Below, piece by piece: positions 58,723-64,000 of a stretch of DNA of 64,000 nucleotides; positions within the stretch are counted from its first letter, which is position 1, and each line of letters opens with the position of its first letter. The stretch comes from Toxorhynchites rutilus septentrionalis. Taxonomy: Eukaryota; Arthropoda; Insecta; Diptera; Culicidae. The position numbers were made by a program, and so were the translations under genes. Below the pieces are notes generated by a model. That model was not told where the DNA came from. It worked only from the letters and a program-made list of their open reading frames with translations, and made no database searches. Location of the stretch: the NCBI RefSeq assembly GCF_029784135.1, contig NC_073746.1, positions 164,491,296 to 164,555,295 of the forward strand, read 5' to 3'.

Positions 58723-60060
58723 AAATAATAAATTTTCAGATGTTGATGATGATTTTGCTTCTTACATCAGACCAACTTTAGAGAACAGTCTTCGCTGTGA
58801 TGCTACTGCCAAGAGTTGGAAGATAAACTCTAGCAATCCTTGCCCTTGATTGATTGCTTAGATTTTAATGACCACCGAATTTTGAACCGATCGCAATCGT
58901 CATTCACATTTCGTCGATTTCGTTAGCAACGGGTTTTTTTTCCTGAACGCGACGCTAACTATTATTTTCATTTGCCACTTCGTTGTAACAGTCCCAAAAG
59001 ATGTGCCGTGAGTTTCGTGTACCGTTTTGTCTTAAAGTCCGAACAGTCTTAAGTTGCGAACACTTCACTTTCAAATGTAAATTTACTGTACTTTAATGTT
59101 ATAAATAATTGAAAAAAAATCCTGACATTCTTTGTGCTACAGGTATCATTTTGACATTATTTAGAGGTATCGAAACTGCCTATAAAAAAGTGACTACAAA
59201 ACCAGCGATGAAATGTTGAAATGAAATTTGAATCAAGTTTCGAAGAACAAATTACATGTTTTGGGGTGTAGTATTTTCCCAAAGAAAAATATGTTATTTG
59301 GTTCAATTTTATACATCGATCATCTGAATCGGTCTAGTAGCTCAAAGGTTATGATTTTTAGAAGGTTATAGATTTTGCTGTTCGGAATTTGAGACAAACG
59401 TAATCAAACATATGTATTTTTAGTTCTTCACCATGAATATGTATTTGTAAACCAATTTTATGGTGGACAAATGAAAGAAAAGGCTCTATTGTATCCAAAA
59501 ACCACATTAATTCCGCGAAAAAGTACCATTTTGAGTAATGAGACACTGTTTAATGACCAACAAAGCTTAAGTGGGACTTTGAGACAAAGCGGTATAAGGT
59601 TTGACTCAGTTTCGTCTCTTTCGTTTCATTTACAGGACTTGAAGACGAAAATGAGCTGTTACTCTCAGAAGATTCGTCGCAAGATATATTATGTACTCCA
59701 ATAACATTGCCAGCAAGACTGTTTACCATTCAAAAACTCCTAAATTGTCTGACTTGATCCTCGAGTCTAAAAAGGATGCAATTAATAATTCTGATCTTCT
59801 CCTAAGTAGTTAAATCCTTATCAGAAAAACTCTGTTGAAGATTACATGCAGAAAACTTAAATCTCTATTGAAGGATATCCACGGAAACGGGAAATTTATT
59901 CATAGTTCATTATTTTTATGTAAAAATGTGTTTATTTCTTCTAAAATGTAATCCTTTATTCGCTTTATTCGTACGGAGAAATGCACTGTCATCCAGTTTT
60001 GTGTTCGCAAATAAAAAGCCGAATATCTGACTGCCGAACATCCGGCAGTCCGGCATCCGG

Positions 60061-60333
60061 TGCTCTCTTGGCCGAGTGGTTAGCGTCATAACTAACATGC
60101 GGGGTGTTCGGGTCCGATTTCCGTTCTGGTCGGGGGAATTTTTCGTCAAAGAAATTTCCTCCGACTTGCACTGTGATCACGCGTATTCTAGAGCTTGCCA
60201 CTCAGAAGGCATTCAAGGCGTGTTATTCGGCATAGAAATCTCAACTAAGTACTAATAAAAATGACGCAAGTAATACTACGTTGAGACGGCGAAGTTCCTC
60301 TAGGAACGTTAGTGCCTTTGAAGAACAAGAAGA
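60061..60333 (+). mobile_element. tRNA-derived SINE, copy 4 (7-bp TSD)
   Basis: Full-length, with TGGCCGAGTGG intact but the B box changed to GGTCCGATTTCC, which should weaken pol III transcription. It ends GAAGAACAAGAAG. CATCCGG flanks both sides (60054-60060 and 60334-60340). Confidence 0.9.
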
Positions 60334-60669
60334 CATCCGGCTTTCAGGTCTTGAAGCTATCTGGTATCTGGTATCCAGAAGCTACTATCCGTTCCATCAC
60401 TAATTGATACCAATTTTACTTCAATTTTTTCAAACCTTTTTTCTACTTAAAACTGATCATGTTTGTTCACGAAAATAATCCTAAATAGGCATAAGAGAGT
60501 TCATAAACACTGCTGGGTGATTAAAAATTAGTTTGTACGCATTCTCGAATAATCAAAAACAGTTTTGCATCAATCAAATAAAAATTTTTTTTGCTTCGAT
60601 ATAACGTAACTCGATATAACGTAACGAAAAAAAAAGTTGCCTTTTATCGAGGCATAACTGTATGTATTA

Positions 60670-61680
60670 TTTCTTTAATTTATATTTATATTTTTTTTTA
60701 AATTTCTGATTCATTCAATGTTTTAATTTCTTTTTATTTTACTTATGAATTTTTGGTTTTTTGTTGCGTTCCATTTTTTTAATTTTTTCAGTTTTTTTAT
60801 TTTTTTTTCAACTTGTCAAGCTTTTTTTTAATGTTTTTAATTTGAAGTTTTATTTTTATTTTTCAACATTAAAAATTTTCGTTTGTTTTTTTTAATTTTT
60901 AATTTTTTACGAATTGGAAAATTTAACAATTTTAAAATTGAAGGTAATCCAAATTTTAAAAAATAAAACCTCACAATATTAGTTATTATTTTAAAAATTT
61001 AAATTAAAAAAAAAGGAACGAATTGGAATTGAGAGTATAAAAAATTGACAAAATAAAAAAACACGATTGAAATTTCTGAAAATTAATTATTTGTATTTAT
61101 ATTAATCAATACGAACGTAGTACTCCTAAATGTTTAGTTGTTGTGATCGGCGAGTTAGTAAGAGTCTTGGATATTCATTAATACTTTCCTTGATAGTACC
61201 GATATATCGTGATATTTCGAAAGTATATTTTTTGTCAGAGACCGTGCTAAATCACTAACAGAGCCGGATAATGATGGCTTAGGTGGATCAAAAAATGTAT
61301 AGATTGCGCGGAGAGTATTTGTTTTTTTTAACTATTTTGATCCCGCACAGTTTTCATTCGGATACGGCTTTATAACAAAATTTGCTGAACATTTAACTAA
61401 TTACACTGACAGAGAAAAAAATGGTGGACTCTATAAATCGTTTTTTTGAATGAAACATAATTTAATGAGAAAATATCAACTCTTCAAAAAAGTGTTCAAT
61501 ACAATAGTTCAATACTAAATTCGGCATGACAAATGCGTTTGGAAAAGAAACATTCAAAACTTTCGGAACAAAATCAGTTGCTAATTGATGAGATTTTTTT
61601 TAAACTAATCTAATTTGAGTGATATTCTGCTTTTGTGCGACACTGTAAACGTATGTTTACACTTTTTTTCTGTATTTGGA
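60670..61680. other. No gene; AT-rich low-complexity
   Basis: T-rich then A-rich low-complexity words to about 61080, then ordinary AT-rich sequence. Nothing recognisable. Confidence 0.5.
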
Positions 61681-63854
61681 TATGAAATATAAAAAAAAAA
61701 CAAAGCCCCATTTCTGCTGCGTTGCGACATTCCAACCGCTTTCAACGTCGCGATGCCCGCGATGTCAACAAACTCATTACGGCGGGAAAAGGTGAAACGT
61801 GATGTTTTGGTGCAACAGATTCTTTTCGACTAATTCAACTTTTGAGCAATCGGTTGCACAGTTTCCAGCATTGCTTTCGCGAAAACCAACAAATCAGTAT
61901 TCCCACCGCAACAAATCCCGCACAACAAAGCAATTCGCGGAACAGATGTTCCCAACAACAACCCGAACCGTAATGATCTGCGAGGGTACCTGGCTGCTGG
62001 CCCCCCGCGTCAATCGACTTTCCCCGCGTCGTTTCACCCACTGACCACCACTTCTCACTGCCCGCCCTGCACGGACCACAAGAGAGCGAGTTCAAGTTTC
62101 GAGTGTTCAACTTTGGCCGCCTTTTTGGTTCACTAAAATACTACTTAGCCTATGGCGCGCAGAGGTAGCATCTTGTTTTGGTTGTTTTTTTTTGTGCCGC
62201 GATCGGTCGGTTGTAGTGAGTGAGTAATGCCATTTTGCGCCCGCTTTCTGCTGAATGGGCAAAAAAAACTGGAAGCGGTCGTTGCCTGTGCGTTGATTTC
62301 TCAGATACGTAAATCAAGGTGTGCAATTTTGACGATCTTTTCGGACGCTTTGGAACATTGATGAAGTGGCGTTAAGGAACACATGTGTGACTAGTGCGAT
62401 GATGGATGGCGGGAGGGACGAACCGTAGCGAGCGTAAAAAAACCTCTTATTTTGATCATTTATGCTATGTTGGGAAACATAAAGATTGAAGATTTGCTCG
62501 ACCGGTTTTTGGGTTTGAAAACAACACGAAATTAAGGACACGCTGTCTTCCGATGCAGGGCCAGCAGTTCAGCGTTCATGCGACAGGACACGATTCGGTT
62601 TGCTGGCTGCAACAATTATGGACCGGACTCGTAATGACCGCATAGTAAACAAGTTTTCTTCGTACCACCATGGTGCGCGCGTTCGCTGGATTGTTTTCAG
62701 TGTGGTTGGACCGACGAAACGGGACCTTGCGGTCCGATAGTGGTTCCAGTTTTGATGCCGATCGTGCAGATTACGTGCGGTGATGGTAAATTAAAAACAT
62801 TTCGGTTAATGAGATGTTGTTTTTCAGCCTGAAACCAGTTGCAGAGTCAATGCGTTTATCGATAAAGAAAAATCATGGTCGAAACGTCGCTCTTCGCCTG
62901 TGCAACCGCCAACAGTTGGATGAATCACGTCAGTCGGCACCGAGCGGACCGAGGGGAAAAATAGCATAGCGCGGGAGTAAGTGCGGAAATTGCTTTCGAG
63001 CCCGAAGCGTTATCAAATTGAGCAATAAAGACAGAGGTTCAATAAATCCACCGCCACTCGGCATTCTCTACATGTGATCATATGAGCCGCCACCGACGCC
63101 GCAGTGGGATGACGGCGCGTCTACCCACCACCACCTGAACGGAAAACGTGCACTACTCCCACGCTGCAGCAGTGCAACGAATGATACAGTCCAATTTGGA
63201 GCACTCGAACCAGACTGACTCGTACTTCTCTTTTCTCCCTCTCTCAGCGTTCATTGGATTACAACATAACAGCAGCTGGTTGAAACCAACTTCAAACGCG
63301 ATACCTATTCCCGAGTCCTGCTCTCCCGGTGCAGACTGCAGACTCCCGCGCGCTCTTTCGGTTCTGTGTGAGTTTGCGCGTTTCTACCTTTCGACAAAAA
63401 CCCGCGATAGTTCCCAGTTTCCATTTACTGTGCGCATTGTGGCGTAATTGATTTACAACAAGTGGTTATCGTAAATGGTCGTGGTTATGGGTTCTCTTCC
63501 TCTCTTTCTCACAAATCCCATTTTCAAACCACTTAAAGAATGATGCAGCGTAACAGTTTGAAAACCTGCCGAAAAAGGAACAGATTGTGAAAAAGGACAC
63601 ACGGGCAGTGGAACAGGTGGTTTCTATGGTGTCCGACTGGTGGATGGATGGTTGTTCCGACCGAGGCGTGGAGAAAATTTTCCCGCCTGTAAATTAGCCC
63701 ACCATATGCGCGATTCTGAGAGCGGGAGATTTTCGAATGGAGTGATGAATTGCCGGTTTGACGAAACGTCTTTCAAATTTCCCCCGTTTTAACACAAAAT
63801 TTCGAAAATAAAGCAGTATTAGATTTATTTATTTTTTCAATCAATATATTTTTA
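61681..63854. other. No gene seen; GC-richer unique island
   Basis: The sequence looks single copy and is among the most GC-rich of the window. Open frames of 60-99 residues exist on both strands, with no recognisable domain and no clear splice sites. It may be regulatory or a 5' flank, but nothing in the sequence proves it. Confidence 0.4.
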
Positions 63855-64000
63855 CTAGCTGTCCCGGCTAGTAAAAATTTCCCGGCTGTCAGATTATTTT
63901 CAGATACAATGGTGAAAGGTGAAAGGAGTGTCAAGCCACCATAGAAACATTTATTGCTCCCTAAAACCATCATATGCCAAATTTGGTTCCATTTTCATGA
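63855..64000 (+). repeat. CTAGCTGACCCGG family, copy 5 (cut by window end)
   Basis: Begins CTAGCTGTCCCGG, skips most of the 5' body, then continues with CAGATTATTTTCAGATACA, CCACCATAGAAACATTTATT and CCAAATTTGGTTCCATTTTC as in copies 1 and 4. It runs off the window. Confidence 0.65.

Larger units (their letters stand above)
55748..59430 (+). repeat. Tandem duplication, copy B (3.68 kb)
   Basis: Second copy of 52060-55742. Sequence after TAGTTCTTCA at 59430 is new: the complete hAT continues here, so copy B keeps the original right-hand context. Copy A keeps the original left-hand context. Confidence 0.95.
58164..60402. mobile_element. hAT element with 8-bp TSD, carrying two SINEs
   Basis: ATTGATAC lies at 58156-58163 and 60403-60410, an 8-bp TSD. 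The left end TAGAGATGAAAAGGATA and the right end (reverse complement TAGTGATGGAACGGATA) are short imperfect inverted repeats of the hAT kind. The 2.24-kb body holds SINEs at 58450 and 60061. At 59630-59720 an exon-like piece follows TTTCATTTACAG (GLEDENELLLSEDSSQDILC), but no hAT transposase core could be read. Subterminal CCGGATATTG / ATCTGGTATC words occur at both ends. Confidence 0.8.
57416..60660. mobile_element. Tigger/pogo-like element containing a hAT
   Basis: The left end (57416: GTTATGGTCATAGCTCGATA, TAAGGCAACCTCGATATAG) and the right end (reverse complement of 60593-60660: CAGTTATGCCTCGATAAAAG, GCAAC, CGTTACGTTATATCGAG) are inverted relatives. TA follows the right end at 60661-60662. 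The leftmost CA is altered. Without the hAT the element is about 1 kb, non-coding, and probably a MITE. Confidence 0.7.

Noticed and set aside
59471..59704. 77-residue frame as a hAT or Tigger transposase exon
   Set aside because: A possible 3' splice site precedes the acidic piece, but no transposase motif is present, so it is only mentioned under the hAT element.

Overview
The window looks like insect nuclear DNA, most likely mosquito (Culicidae). It is AT-rich and full of transposons. It carries an ITmD37E-type (DD37E) transposase of the kind described from mosquitoes, DD34D mariners, pogo/Tigger-like elements, hAT elements and tRNA-derived SINEs with a GAA tail. No bacterial gene organisation, CRISPR array, rRNA or free-standing tRNA gene was seen. 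No host protein-coding gene could be supported; one exon-like stretch near 37.5 kb is reported only as a weak candidate. The window is probably intergenic or part of very large introns. GC-richer, single-copy-looking islands (about 2.4-4.3, 8.0-10.1, 14.5-16.9, 31.0-32.8, 36.6-38.0, 43.1-45.2, 49.9-51.6 and 61.7-63.8 kb) alternate with AT-rich repeat seas.

Layout, left half. 0-6 kb: a foldback-like repeat, a hAT-type MITE with an 8-bp target-site duplication (TSD), one copy of a dispersed family that begins CTAGCTGACCCGG, and a diverged copy of a long foldback family (FB). 6-11.3 kb: small repeats, a SINE fragment, a unique island and a MITE with a 4-bp TSD. 11.6-13.8 kb: a pyrimidine tract that grades into about 1.2 kb of almost pure ACATTTT heptamer. 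13.9-17.2 kb: a unique island. 17.25-24.9 kb: a CR1/L2-like LINE reverse transcriptase, broken by about 5.3 kb of nested insertions: two FB elements, an intact DD37E transposase, a SINE and a Tigger-like element. A palindrome-ended MITE interrupts the same LINE again. 24.95-25.8 kb: a 5'-truncated non-LTR element of the restriction-like-endonuclease class, on the minus strand.

Layout, right half. 26-30.4 kb: degenerate heptamers, a pogo-like MITE and a 1.9-kb inverted repeat. 31-38 kb: unique sequence plus two more copies of the CTAGCTGACCCGG family. 38.05-39.1 kb: an internally deleted mariner. 40.8-41.5 kb: a GA minisatellite. 41.6-42.9 kb: a nearly full-length but broken DD34D mariner. 43-52 kb: unique islands, A-rich low-complexity blocks, another CTAGCTGACCCGG copy and a CAGAAAT heptamer array. 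52.06-59.43 kb: a near-identical 3.69-kb tandem duplication. Its second copy runs into a complete hAT (58164-60402, 8-bp TSD) that sits inside a Tigger-like element and itself carries two SINEs. 60.7-64 kb: AT-rich sequence, then a unique island, ending in a truncated CTAGCTGACCCGG copy.

The genes here do not form a host pathway. The content is a record of transposition: many boundaries are given by TSDs or inverted repeats, and nesting gives relative insertion ages. The only uninterrupted, recognisable protein is the DD37E transposase. I did not find a convincing new biological system. The best leads are the heptamer arrays at three separate loci, the recent tandem duplication, and the dated insertion stack in the LINE.
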